Source of the DNA: OFTM10 sp964344055 | Lineage (GTDB): Bacteria; Actinomycetota; Acidimicrobiia; Acidimicrobiales; Aldehydirespiratoraceae | Length of the DNA stretch: 64,000 bases | Assembly (NCBI GenBank): GCA_964344055.1 | Contig: CAYFLT010000016.1 | Location: 1-64,000 of the forward strand | Direction: 5' to 3' | Shown here: positions 17,389-26,818 of the stretch, one piece after another | Layout: every line of letters starts with the position of its first letter | Numbering within the stretch: the first letter of the stretch is position 1 | Translations under genes and position numbers: made by a program | Notes under the pieces: model-generated | The model's input: the letters and a program-made list of their open reading frames with translations, nothing else | What the model was told of the DNA's origin: nothing | Databases searched by the model: none

Positions 17389-18005
17389 CGGAATGGCTCC
17401 AGACCGGCGACGACGGTGTCGCCCGGTGCTGGTGGTCCGGCACCAACGAGGACTATGTCGAGTACCACGACCACGAGTGGGGCCGGCCTGTCGTCGACGA
17501 CGTCCGACTGTTCGAGAAGATCTGTCTCGAGGGCTTCCAGTCTGGTCTCGCGTGGATCACCATCCTGCGCAAGCGCGAGAACTTCCGGGCCGCCTTCGCC
17601 GGCTTCGACTTCGAGTCGGTGGCCCGATTCGGCGAGGCCGATGTGGAGCGACTGCTCGGTGACGCCGGGATCGTGCGTCATCAGGGCAAGATCCGCTCGA
17701 CGATCAACAACGCCGCCCGGGCGATCGATCTGGTCGAAGAGGCCGGCTCGCTGGCTGCATGGTTCTGGTCATTCGAGCCACAGGAGATCGAGGGTGACCG
17801 CAGCGGCGAATGGCCGGTGCCGGCCACCACCCCCACCTCGACGACGATCGCCAAGGAACTGAAGAAGCGGGGGTGGACCTTCGTGGGCCCCACCACCGTC
17901 TACGCCTTCATGCAGGCGATGGGGATGGTCAACGACCACCTGCCCGGTTGTGCTTCGCGCGTCCAGTGCGACGAGCTGCGCGGAGCTCTCGTCCGGCCGA
18001 ACTGA
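17385..18005 (+). CDS. tag: DNA-3-methyladenine glycosylase I
   Basis: 206 residues; a base-excision repair enzyme that removes 3-methyladenine from alkylated DNA. The family's structural zinc ligands are visible: Cys in RCWWSG (~15), His in EYHDHEWG, and His/Cys in VNDHLPGC near the C-terminus. Other hallmarks are LFEKICLEGFQSGLAWITIL and KIRSTINNA. GTG 17385 overlaps the membrane-protein stop by 4 bp. Full length, so probably functional. Confidence 0.93.
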   Translation: MTEWLQTGDDGVARCWWSGTNEDYVEYHDHEWGRPVVDDVRLFEKICLEGFQSGLAWITILRKRENFRAAFAGFDFESVARFGEADVERLLGDAGIVRHQGKIRSTINNAARAIDLVEEAGSLAAWFWSFEPQEIEGDRSGEWPVPATTPTSTTIAKELKKRGWTFVGPTTVYAFMQAMGMVNDHLPGCASRVQCDELRGALVRPN

Positions 18006-18026
18006 TGCATGCCGGCGGAGCATGCG

Positions 18027-19220
18027 TCAACGACCACCGCCCCGGACCCGCAACGGGCGAGGAGTGCGACCGGGAACGGTCCGCTTCGACACGCCCGAGC
18101 TGAACCCGACGGCGAGTCCGACGATCCCCACCACTGCGATGATCGCCGCGAAGGTGGCGAACGTGATCTCCGGCCCCTGGGCGTCGTAGAGCGGGGCGGC
18201 CAGAAGGGCGCTGAATCCCGCTCCGATCTGGCCGGCCGCGGCCGCGAATCCGAGCCCGGTGGCGCGCTCGCTCTCGCTGGTGGCGCTCGCCATGAGCGCC
18301 TGAGAGGCGGGCATGCCGGCGCCGTTGGCCACCGCTTCGATCATTGCCAGGCCCGCGAGGAGGCCGGGCCGATCCACAAGTCCGTAGACGACGGTCAACG
18401 GCACGATCATCACGAGTGAGACCGGCGCCAGGCGGAGGGGGCCCAGCCGGTCGGCGAGGCGCCCACCCATCGGTGCTGCGAGGACGAATGGGACGCCGTA
18501 CAGGGTGAGGGTCACCCCGATGAAGAGGGTCGAAGCGCCGACGTCTTCGTTGTAGCGGGCCCAGATCGCCTCGTACATCCCGGCGGGGAGGACGAGGGCG
18601 GCCGTGAGGATGACGGCGGCGATGGCGTCTCGGCGTCGGAGGATGGCGGCAATCGGAGCGCGCTCGCTGTCCCGCGCCACCTCGCTCACCTGCATGGTGG
18701 CCAGCCGCGGGACCACGAGCGTCAGGAGTACGAGGACGGCGATGAACGGGGCGTCGGTGCTGTCGGTGACGTCGAAGATCGCCACACCGATTCCCGGGCC
18801 GATGATGAACCCTGCCGTCTGGATCCCGGCGAGAGCGCCGAGATGTTGGCCCGCCCGTGGCGGGTCGGCGGCACTGACAACGGCTTGGGCGGCGGGGGAG
18901 TAGGCCCCGAACGCCAGGCCGGCGACCGCTCGAGCCGCGACGAATTGCCATGTGGTCGTGGCGAGGACGAAGCCGAGGGCGGAGACCCCGGCCAGGACGG
19001 TGGCGACGACCATCACGGTGCGAGCATGCCCGCGGTCGGCGAATGGGGCGATGCCGACCTGTCCGAGCACCGCCGCGAAGAAGCTGACCGACGCGATCAC
19101 ACCGAGGGATGCGGTGGAGAGCCCGTGCTCGTCCTGCAGTTCGGCGAGCAGGGCGAAGACCATGCCGACCGATGCCGACACGCTGAACAAACCCACGTGG
19201 ACGAATCGGCTGATGGGCAT
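18027..19220 (-). CDS. Major facilitator superfamily transporter
   Basis: About 397 residues and 12 hydrophobic segments, the normal MFS drug/sugar exporter size. The loop 2-3 motif appears as APFADRGHARTVMV, and the equivalent in the second half is GGRLADRLGPLRL. ATG 19220 was chosen (MPISRFVHVGLF) because the first membrane helix follows directly; an in-frame GTG lies 12 bp upstream. It is divergent from the EamA transporter across a 27-bp interval holding a 16-bp palindrome. Substrate unknown. Confidence 0.86.
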   Translation of the reverse strand: MPISRFVHVGLFSVSASVGMVFALLAELQDEHGLSTASLGVIASVSFFAAVLGQVGIAPFADRGHARTVMVVATVLAGVSALGFVLATTTWQFVAARAVAGLAFGAYSPAAQAVVSAADPPRAGQHLGALAGIQTAGFIIGPGIGVAIFDVTDSTDAPFIAVLVLLTLVVPRLATMQVSEVARDSERAPIAAILRRRDAIAAVILTAALVLPAGMYEAIWARYNEDVGASTLFIGVTLTLYGVPFVLAAPMGGRLADRLGPLRLAPVSLVMIVPLTVVYGLVDRPGLLAGLAMIEAVANGAGMPASQALMASATSESERATGLGFAAAAGQIGAGFSALLAAPLYDAQGPEITFATFAAIIAVVGIVGLAVGFSSGVSKRTVPGRTPRPLRVRGGGR

Positions 19221-19227
19221 CAGGAAG

Positions 19228-19243
19228 GGCACGCTAGCGTGCC
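19228..19243. promoter_or_regulatory. 16-bp perfect palindrome with overlapping divergent TAGCGT -10 boxes
   Basis: GGCACGCTAGCGTGCC is its own reverse complement. On the plus strand TAGCGT (19235-19240) is 7 nt before GTG 19248; on the minus strand TAGCGT (19231-19236) is 10 nt before ATG 19220. The two -10 boxes share the central TA. It may be a symmetric bidirectional promoter, an operator, or both. Confidence 0.5.
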
Positions 19244-19247
19244 GCCG

Positions 19248-20139
19248 GTGACTCACACCGCCGATTCCGTACGTGCCGAGGACGCCCATTTCACCCCGCT
19301 GGACTGGGCGCTCATCCTCGGACTGTCCGGGATCTGGGGGGTCTCGTTCCTGCTCATGGCGATCGGACTCGATGCGTTCGAGCCCGGATTGGTCTCGCTG
19401 CTTCGGGTCGGTTTCGGCGCAGTCGCGATCGCAGTGATTCCGGCGGCCCGACGGCCGGTTGCCCGGGCTGATCTCNNNNNNNNNNGCCTTGCTCGGGTTC
19501 ACGTGGATGGCACTCCCGCTCTCGTTGTTCCCGATCGCCCAGCAATGGATCGACTCGTCGGTGGCCGGGATGTTGAACAGCGGGATGCCGCTCATGACCG
19601 TGCTCATCGGCTGGCTCCTGTTCGCCACACCCACCGGTCCGCGTCGTCTGATCGGTGTCGGAGTCGGCATCATCGGAATCCTGTTCATCGGCATCCCGGA
19701 AGCCTCCATCGCCGGCACCAACGCCGTCGGGGTTCTTCTCGTCGTGGGCGCCGTCACGTGTTACGGCATCGCGGCCAACCTCGCCGGCCCGCTCTCCCGC
19801 CTCTACGGACCGATCCCGGTGGCGGCCCGAGCGCTCGCCTTCGCGGCGGTGTTCAGCATCCCCGGAGGACTGATCGCGCTGCCGGACTCGACCTTTGCGT
19901 GGGGGCCGCTGATCGCATGCATTGCGGTTGGTGTCGGCGGGACGGGTATCGCCTATGCGATGGCGGCCACGATCACCGGCCGGGTGGGTGCGGTCCGGTT
20001 CTCGATCGTCACCTACATCATCCCGGCGGTGTCGATCGTGGCCGGAGTGGTGTTCCGTGACGAGATGGTCAGCCCCTGGGCGGTCGCAGGCACCGTCGTG
20101 GTGCTGAGCGGCGCCTACCTCACCTCCCGCGTCGACTGA
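19248..20139 (+). CDS. EamA-family (DMT) transporter, with a 10-N gap
   Basis: A drug/metabolite transporter with two EamA repeats (~10 helices). The N-terminal part runs from GTG 19248 (TPLDWALILGLSGIWGVSFLLM) to the gap at 19476-19485. The rest is in another frame relative to the ten Ns (ALLGFTWMALPLSLFPIAQQW to LSGAYLTSRVD). The true gap must therefore be a multiple of 3 (possibly 0), so the gene is probably intact. GTG start is 7 nt after a TAGCGT box. The stop codon abuts an 18-bp inverted repeat. Confidence 0.82.
19476..19485. other. 10-N gap inside EamA transporter, wrong length
   Basis: Frames on each side require a true length that is a multiple of 3. Confidence 0.85.
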
Positions 20140-20181
20140 CCTGGCAGGGTTTTGGTGTCAGGTACCAAAACCCTGCCAGGT
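20139..20181. repeat. Perfect inverted repeat (18-bp arms) at convergent gene ends
   Basis: Arms 20139-20156 and 20164-20181 are exact complements (core CCTGGCAGGGTTTTGGT), with loop GTCAGGT. The left arm starts at the last base of the EamA stop codon, and the right arm ends 2 bp before the epimerase stop. On either strand the hairpin could act as a terminator. Its position resembles the other hairpin repeats at 23.6 and 26.7 kb. Confidence 0.75.
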
Positions 20182-20183
20182 TG

Positions 20184-21278
20184 TCAGATGCGGGTGTCGG
20201 GGCGCTGGTACGAGGTACCGGGGCCTGCGTAGCTGAGGCCGTAGCCGGGCGGAAAGGTCCAATCGAGCATGGGAGGCTCGGCGATGGCCGATCTCCACCA
20301 GGCGATCAGACGATCCTCGTTCGGGTAGTCGAACGGGTCTTCGAGGATCCGTTCGGTCTCCCCTCCGGGCGGCGGCGGGTTCTCGGCCCACCAGCGGGCA
20401 GTCCGGGCGATGGCCTCCCGGGCGGGAACCACGTCGCGATAGCCGAGCAGATGACGGAGGCGGGAGGTGTCGAAGACCCGATGGTGCGAGGTCGGGCCCG
20501 CGAGCATCGGCCACGCCGGTCGGGCCATCTCGGCGGGCATCGAGACGAGGTCCCACTCGTGGTCGAGCGCGGTGGCGCAGATCTCCACGACCTGGCGGAG
20601 GGTCAGGATCTCCTCATCCGCCGCGTTGAAGAGTTGCCCCTTCGCCCGCTCCGGCTGGTCGACGGCGAGCAGGATCATGTGCGCCAGGTTGTCGACATAG
20701 CCGAACGAGTTGAGCATCGCCCCGTCGTCGGGGATGACGATGTGCGGCCGGCCATCCAGGATCCGGCGCACGACAGACCACTCTCTCGGCGCGAGCTGAC
20801 GGGGCCCGTACACGAACGGATACCGGAAGTGGGTGGCGTCGGGTTGGAGGTCGAAGACCAGCGCTTCGGTGCGGGCGATCCGGTACGACTTGCCGTCGTC
20901 GTCCTCGTCGGCGGTTGCCAGCTCCTCCTGGGCTGGCACCGGCAGACCGGCAGGCTCGAGTCGCCACGGGTCGAAGTACCCGCGATAGGCCGGCCCGCCG
21001 CCGATCGACACGAAGTGACCGACTCGGTCTACCAGCACCTCCGCGATGGTCCGGAGGCGCCCATACGTCACTACCGCCACGTCCCACTCCTCCGCGCCGA
21101 TCGTGGCCTGCAGCGCGGCCTCGTCACGCACGTCGGTGTGGATGTGGCGAAGGTGCATCACTTCGTCGACCTCGTGGCCGCCGGTGTGGCAGATGGTCAC
21201 CTCGTGGCCGCGGGCCTCCAGACCCGCGACGATGGCGGGCCCGGTCGGGCCCGTACCGCCGACGACGAGGGTCTTCAC
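20184..21278 (-). CDS. NAD(P)-dependent epimerase/dehydratase (extended SDR)
   Basis: 364 residues with the N-terminal Rossmann motif VVGGTGPTGPAIV and extended-SDR architecture. Features include SIGGGPAYRGYF, YPFVYGPRQ and GYVDNLAHMI. The usual Tyr-x3-Lys is SYRIARTEA, Arg in place of Lys, so catalysis may be atypical. It lies 7 bp downstream of the acyl-CoA synthetase on the same strand and is probably co-transcribed. Substrate unknown. Confidence 0.83.
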   Translation of the reverse strand: MKTLVVGGTGPTGPAIVAGLEARGHEVTICHTGGHEVDEVMHLRHIHTDVRDEAALQATIGAEEWDVAVVTYGRLRTIAEVLVDRVGHFVSIGGGPAYRGYFDPWRLEPAGLPVPAQEELATADEDDDGKSYRIARTEALVFDLQPDATHFRYPFVYGPRQLAPREWSVVRRILDGRPHIVIPDDGAMLNSFGYVDNLAHMILLAVDQPERAKGQLFNAADEEILTLRQVVEICATALDHEWDLVSMPAEMARPAWPMLAGPTSHHRVFDTSRLRHLLGYRDVVPAREAIARTARWWAENPPPPGGETERILEDPFDYPNEDRLIAWWRSAIAEPPMLDWTFPPGYGLSYAGPGTSYQRPDTRI

Positions 21279-21285
21279 CGGCGGA

Positions 21286-22833
<1,548 letters not shown>

Positions 22834-22856
22834 GATCGGATGGTAGACCTTCGGCC
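22834..22856. promoter_or_regulatory. 23-bp divergent promoter with overlapping -10 boxes
   Basis: Only 23 bp separate ATG 22833 (minus) from ATG 22857 (plus). The minus-strand box TACCAT (22840-22845) is 6 nt from its ATG, and the plus-strand box TAGACC (22844-22849) is 7 nt from its ATG. They share TA at 22844-22845. There is no room for a Shine-Dalgarno on either side, so both mRNAs are probably leaderless. Confidence 0.55.
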
Positions 22857-23630
22857 ATGGATGACGTACTCCACGTGGAGGTCGACGACCCGATCGCCAC
22901 CGTCGTGCTGAACCGGCCCGAGGTGCGCAATGCCTTGAACGCTCTGTTGATCGGCGGGCTCCGCGAGACGATGGCATCGCTCGAGGCTCGCGACGACGTT
23001 CGCGTGATCATCCTGACCGGCGCCGACCCGGCCTTCTGCGCGGGGCTCGATCTCAAGGATGTCGCGGGTGGCGGGCTCGTCAACGTGGGCGGTGCCGGCA
23101 GCGGTGGTCATCCGATTCCCGCGGACATGGCGACCCCGGTCATCGGGGCGATCAACGGGGCGACGGTGACGGGAGGGCTCGAGCTGGCGCTCGGTTGCGA
23201 CTTTCTGATCGCCTCCGAGCGAGCGCGGTTCGCCGACACTCATGCTCGGGTCGGCGTGCTGCCCGGCTGGGGGCTGTCGGTGGAGCTGCCCCGCTCGGTC
23301 GGGGTCCGGCGGGCCCGCCAGATGAGCCTCACCGGCAACTATGTCGACGCCGAGCAGGCGTTGGCCTGGGGCCTGGTCAACGAAGTGGTGCCCCACGACG
23401 AGCTCGTGTCGCGGGCGCAACAGTTGGGCCGTGACGTGGCCGAACTCGCCCCGCCGGCTGCCGCGGCGATGAAGCGCCTGTACTGGGCAGCCACCTCGGT
23501 GGCCCCCAGCGACGGATTGACGGTCGAACGTGAAGTCGGCCAGGCCTGGTTGGCGGGCGGCGGGTTCGACCGTGAGGCATTCGCCGCCAACCGTGATGCC
23601 ATCCAGGCGAGAGGAAGCCGGCAAGTCTGA
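22857..23630 (+). CDS. Enoyl-CoA hydratase/isomerase (crotonase) family protein
   Basis: 257 residues of crotonase fold. N-terminal LNRPEVRNALNALL; oxyanion-hole segment FCAGLDLKDVAGGG; and the central helix start GATVTGGLELALGCDFLIAS, with the second conserved region RFADTHARVGVLPGWG. Glu residues expected for hydration are partly replaced around GGLELA, so exact chemistry (hydratase, isomerase or hydrolase) is open. The stop TGA is directly joined to a hairpin repeat. Confidence 0.88.
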   Translation: MDDVLHVEVDDPIATVVLNRPEVRNALNALLIGGLRETMASLEARDDVRVIILTGADPAFCAGLDLKDVAGGGLVNVGGAGSGGHPIPADMATPVIGAINGATVTGGLELALGCDFLIASERARFADTHARVGVLPGWGLSVELPRSVGVRRARQMSLTGNYVDAEQALAWGLVNEVVPHDELVSRAQQLGRDVAELAPPAAAAMKRLYWAATSVAPSDGLTVEREVGQAWLAGGGFDREAFAANRDAIQARGSRQV

Positions 23631-23663
23631 AGGTCAAACGGGGGACAGGCACCCGTTTGACCT
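23631..23663. repeat. AGGTCAAACGGG hairpin repeat, copy A
   Basis: AGGTCAAACGGG (23631-23642) and CCCGTTTGACCT (23652-23663) are exact complements with a 9-nt loop GGACAGGCA. It begins at the base after the stop of the hydratase gene. The same arms occur twice at 26740-26818 in the opposite orientation (loop TGCCTGTCC). Confidence 0.85.
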
Positions 23664-23725
23664 CGTCGCCCGGCGGGCGGGCTCACCAGCTGGCCCGCCG
23701 CCCCCAGGCCGGACAGAATCGGCAG

Positions 23726-24562
23726 ATGGAAATCGTCTTGTTGGGCACGGGGTCGCCCTTGCCCGACCCCAACCGGGCCGGGCCGGCCACCCTGTTGAAG
23801 ATTCCCGAACTCGAGCACGTGCTCATCGACGCAGGCAGGGGATGCGTGATGCGGCTCGCCGCCGCCGGTTCCGTGCCGTCGCTGCTCGCCGGTGTCCTGA
23901 TCACCCATCTCCACAGCGACCACCTCACCGACCTCAACGACGTCATCACCACCCACTGGATCATGGCGCCGGAAGGCACGCCGCTGCGGATCTGGGGTCC
24001 GGTCGGGACTGCCGAGATCGTGGAGCACACCCTCGCCGCTCTACGCCTCGATGTGGCCTACCGACTCGCCCACCACGACGACCTCACGTGGGAGCCCAAC
24101 GTCGAGGTCACCGAGGTCGCAGCCGGCGACCGGTTCACGGTCGGCACGTCCACGGTCACCGTTCACGAAACGAACCACGCACCCGTGGAGCCCACGATCG
24201 GCTACCGGCTCGAACACGGTCACTACGTGGTCGCGCTCGCTGGTGACACGATTCCCTGTGCCGGCCTCGATGAGCTGTGCGCCGACGCCGATGCCTACGT
24301 GCAGACCGTCATCCGTGACGACCTGGTGAAGACGGTCCCGAACCAACGGATGCAGGACATCCTCGACTACCACTCCACCGTCGAGCAGGCCGCCCAGACC
24401 GCAGCCCGCAACAGCGTCGGCCGACTGGTGATGACCCACATGGTGCCGCCACCCCAGCCCGAGCAGTACGACGAGTGGAGCGCCATCGCGGAGGAGCACT
24501 TCGACGGCGTGATCGTCATCGGTGACGATCTCACCACCGTCGACCTAGTCGAGCGCGACTAG
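23726..24562 (+). CDS. Metallo-beta-lactamase-fold hydrolase (RNase Z/arylsulfatase-like)
   Basis: 278 residues starting MEIVLLGTGSPLPDPNRAGP, an N-terminus typical of the RNase Z-like MBL branch. Metal ligands: ITHLHSDHLTD (HxHxDH, ~60), His in FHETNHAPVEP, Asp in VALAGDTIP and His in VMTHMVPP. It lacks the RNase Z exosite arm, so a hydrolase on small esters or sulfates is as likely as tRNA processing. ATG 23726 is 6 nt after CAGAAT. The stop lies 12 bp before ATG 24575. Confidence 0.86.
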   Translation: MEIVLLGTGSPLPDPNRAGPATLLKIPELEHVLIDAGRGCVMRLAAAGSVPSLLAGVLITHLHSDHLTDLNDVITTHWIMAPEGTPLRIWGPVGTAEIVEHTLAALRLDVAYRLAHHDDLTWEPNVEVTEVAAGDRFTVGTSTVTVHETNHAPVEPTIGYRLEHGHYVVALAGDTIPCAGLDELCADADAYVQTVIRDDLVKTVPNQRMQDILDYHSTVEQAAQTAARNSVGRLVMTHMVPPPQPEQYDEWSAIAEEHFDGVIVIGDDLTTVDLVERD

Positions 24563-24565
24563 CGT
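24560..24565 (+). promoter_or_regulatory. TAGCGT -10-like box before ATG 24575
   Basis: The box overlaps the end of the MBL gene stop and lies 9 nt before the ATG that begins the displaced N-terminal fragment of the flavin reductase. This supports 24575 as the original start. Confidence 0.35.
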
Positions 24566-24574
24566 CGATCACCC

Positions 24575-24682
24575 ATGAGCAACGCCAGCCCCGAGCCCAT
24601 CGAGCCTGCCGAGCCTGCCGAGCCTGCCGAGCCCCAGACGACGTTTCGCATCGCCGAGACAGCGACCGGCACCTGGACCTGA
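24575..24682 (+). pseudogene. Displaced N-terminus of the flavin reductase (apparent 1-nt frameshift)
   Basis: ATG 24575 opens a 35-codon frame: MSNASPEPIEP, a run of EPA units from three tandem GAGCCTGCC copies (24602-24628), QTTFRIAETATGTWT, stop 24680-24682. FRIAE followed by DRHLDLMAKV is the usual start of this flavin-reductase family. The latter part is present in the adjacent frame just before ATG 24682. A single missing base near 24655-24662 would join the two. Sequencing error or a real mutation. Confidence 0.55.
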
Positions 24683-25248
24683 TGGCCAAGGTCATGCTCG
24701 CCACGGGCCTGATCGTGCCTCGTCCGATCGGCTGGATCGGCACGGTGTCGGCAGCGGGTGTTCCGAACCTCGCCCCCTATTCCTTCTTCAACCTCATCGG
24801 GAGCGATCCCATCCATGCCGCCTACTCGCCCGGAGGTGGTGCGCGAAAGGACAGCCTGGACAACGTCCGGGACATCCCCGAGTTCACGATCAACGTGGTG
24901 ACCGACGAGACCGTCGAAGCGATGAACGACACCGCGGCCACACTCGACGCCGAGGCCGACGAGTTCGAACACGCCGGTCTCACCAAGCTCGCTTCCACCG
25001 AGATCCGGCCACCGCGGGTTGCCGAAGCGACGGCGACGATGGAGTGTCGGGTGACCGACATCGTGCACGTCGGACGGGAGGGCGGCGGCAACCATCTGGT
25101 GATCGGGGAGATTCTCGTGATCCACGCGTCCGATCGTGTCCTCGACGGAACCAGGGTGATCCAGGAGGAGCTGCGGGCAGTCGGTCGGCACGCCGGGAGC
25201 TGGTACAGCCACGCCACTGATCTGTTCGCCATCGACCGCCCCGACTGA
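24682..25248 (+). CDS. Flavin reductase family protein (FMN-binding split barrel), possibly N-terminally frameshifted
   Basis: 188 residues from ATG 24682: LIVPRPIGWIGTVSAAGVPNLAPYSFFN, the family signature for FMN binding. It is followed by DIPEFTINVVTDE and C-terminal VIGEILVIH. Homologues usually carry ~15 more residues (FRIA...DRHLDLM). Those codons exist upstream in this frame but their start is in another frame (see 24575-24682). Such proteins reduce FMN or act as flavin-dependent monooxygenase partners. The stop is 1 bp before the thiolase-like gene, implying one transcript. Confidence 0.82.
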   Translation: MAKVMLATGLIVPRPIGWIGTVSAAGVPNLAPYSFFNLIGSDPIHAAYSPGGGARKDSLDNVRDIPEFTINVVTDETVEAMNDTAATLDAEADEFEHAGLTKLASTEIRPPRVAEATATMECRVTDIVHVGREGGGNHLVIGEILVIHASDRVLDGTRVIQEELRAVGRHAGSWYSHATDLFAIDRPD

Positions 25249-25249
25249 C

Positions 25250-26698
25250 GTGCCGGCTCACCTGCCGGTCCTGGTCGGCGCGGCTGCGGTCGACCAGCGG
25301 CCGGAGCGGCCAGGCGAGGGCGTCAGCTGCGTGGACCTCATGGCGAGAGCCGCCGCGGAGGCCATCGACGACGCAGGTGGTCGAGATCTCGCGGCGACGA
25401 TCGACGAGGTGCTCGTCACCCGCGGCCTGTCCCGATATGTCGATGCCGCGGGTCGTGTCGCCGCAGCCGTCGGGGCTCCCGCGGCCCGGACGAAGTCGTA
25501 CGAGGTCGGCATTCCGCAGCAGACACTGATCAACCGGGCCGTCGCAGCGATTCGAACGGGCTCGGCGCGATCGGTACTCGTCGTGGGCGGCGAGACCAAG
25601 CGGCGTGACGATCTCGCTCGTCGAGCCGGCGTCGAGCTGGACGGCCCGCCCGAGTTCGCGGGCAGAGAGGATGAACTCGTCGTCGCAGAAGGTGAGATCG
25701 TCGCTCGGCCCGAGGTCGAGCTCGGCGTGGTGGCCCCGGTCCATCAATACGCCATGATCGACAGCTCCCGGCGGCCGGTTCATGGCTGGACCATCGACGA
25801 GCATCGGGCCGACATCGCCTCGCTGTGGGCGTCGTTCAACGAGGTGGCCCGCGGCAATCCGAAGGCGGCGTTCGGCGAGCCCATGTCGATGGCGGAGATC
25901 CGCGATCCGTCCGAGTCCAACAGGGAGATCGCATTCCCCTACAACAAGTGGCACAACAGCCAGTGGTCCGTCGATCAGGCGGCTGCGCTGCTGTTCATCT
26001 CGGCTGACTCGGCCGCGGCCTGCGGCGTCGACCCTCAGCGGTTCGTGTTCCCTCAGGTCGCGCTCGAGTCCTCGCAGTCGGTGTCACTCTCCCGTCGAGC
26101 GGAGATGCATCGGTGGCCCGCCATGGGAGTGCTCGGGGAGGCCGCCGCGGCGCACCTCGATCGACCCATCCACTCGTTCGAGCATGTCGAGCTCTACTCG
26201 TGCTTCCCCGCGGCGGTGCGGGTCCAACAGGCCGAGCTGGGTCTCGACCCGAGCGCGCCTGCCACCCTCACTGGTGGGATGTCCTTTGCCGGTGGTCCCT
26301 TCAACAACTTCGTCTTCCAGGCGACGGTGGCCATGGTCGACCGGTTGCGAGAGAGCGCTGACGACGTCGGCTTGGTCACCGTCGTGAGCGGGCTACTGAC
26401 CAAGCCAGGCCTGACCGTCTGGAGCCGTGAGGAGCACCCGGCAGGACCGCTGGTCGGCGACCTCGTCGACCGTGCCAGGGAGGTGACCGAGACGGAGCCG
26501 CTCGATGAGGATCCCGACGATGCCGGTTCGGTCGCCACGTACACCGTTGTCGGCGATCGGGTGGTGGCCATCATCGATCTCGACTCAGGAGCCCGGGCGG
26601 TGGCCGCGCGGGAGGATCCGCGCGCGGCTGCGGCCGCGCGGGCTGAAGACCTGATCGGCACACCGGTCGCGGTCCGGGGTCGGACCTTCGAGATCTGA
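25250..26698 (+). CDS. Thiolase-like acetyl-CoA acetyltransferase family protein lacking the N-terminal Cys
   Basis: 482 residues, thiolase fold with an extra C-terminal domain as in thiolase-like protein 1 (TLP1) and SCP2-thiolase relatives. The N-half reads VLVGAAAVDQRP and VLVVGGETKRR. At the site of the acyl-accepting Cys the sequence is GIPQQTLINRAVAAIRTG, with no Cys. The C-half has YSCFPAAVRVQQ and a GGMSFAGGPFNNF motif in place of GG-x-A-x-GHP. Condensation through a Cys-linked intermediate therefore looks unlikely. GTG start, 1 bp after the flavin reductase. Confidence 0.78.
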   Translation: MPAHLPVLVGAAAVDQRPERPGEGVSCVDLMARAAAEAIDDAGGRDLAATIDEVLVTRGLSRYVDAAGRVAAAVGAPAARTKSYEVGIPQQTLINRAVAAIRTGSARSVLVVGGETKRRDDLARRAGVELDGPPEFAGREDELVVAEGEIVARPEVELGVVAPVHQYAMIDSSRRPVHGWTIDEHRADIASLWASFNEVARGNPKAAFGEPMSMAEIRDPSESNREIAFPYNKWHNSQWSVDQAAALLFISADSAAACGVDPQRFVFPQVALESSQSVSLSRRAEMHRWPAMGVLGEAAAAHLDRPIHSFEHVELYSCFPAAVRVQQAELGLDPSAPATLTGGMSFAGGPFNNFVFQATVAMVDRLRESADDVGLVTVVSGLLTKPGLTVWSREEHPAGPLVGDLVDRAREVTETEPLDEDPDDAGSVATYTVVGDRVVAIIDLDSGARAVAAREDPRAAAAARAEDLIGTPVAVRGRTFEI

Positions 26699-26739
26699 CC
26701 TTCAGACGCTGACGAAGCGGATCCGCCTGGTCGCGTCGA

Positions 26740-26818
26740 AGGTCAAACGGGTGCCTGTCCCCCCGTTTGACCTAGTCGCGTCGAAGGTCAAACGGGTGCC
26801 TGTCCCCCCGTTTGACCT
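26740..26818. repeat. Two tandem 45-bp units of the AGGTCAAACGGG hairpin repeat
   Basis: The unit (from TCGCGTCGA to GACCTAG) occurs twice with a 45-bp period. Each copy has arms AGGTCAAACGGG and CCCGTTTGACCT (26740-26751/26762-26773; 26785-26796/26807-26818) and loop TGCCTGTCCC. The stop codon of the minus-strand MBL gene (26817-26819) overlaps the last arm. The copies lie between convergent genes and could terminate both. Confidence 0.85.

Noticed and set aside
19248..20139. Two separate EamA fragments
   Set aside because: Flanks fit one transporter; only the N-run length breaks the frame.
26740..26818. Tandem repeats as a CRISPR array
   Set aside because: Only two identical 45-bp units with no distinct spacers and no cas genes; the units are hairpin elements.
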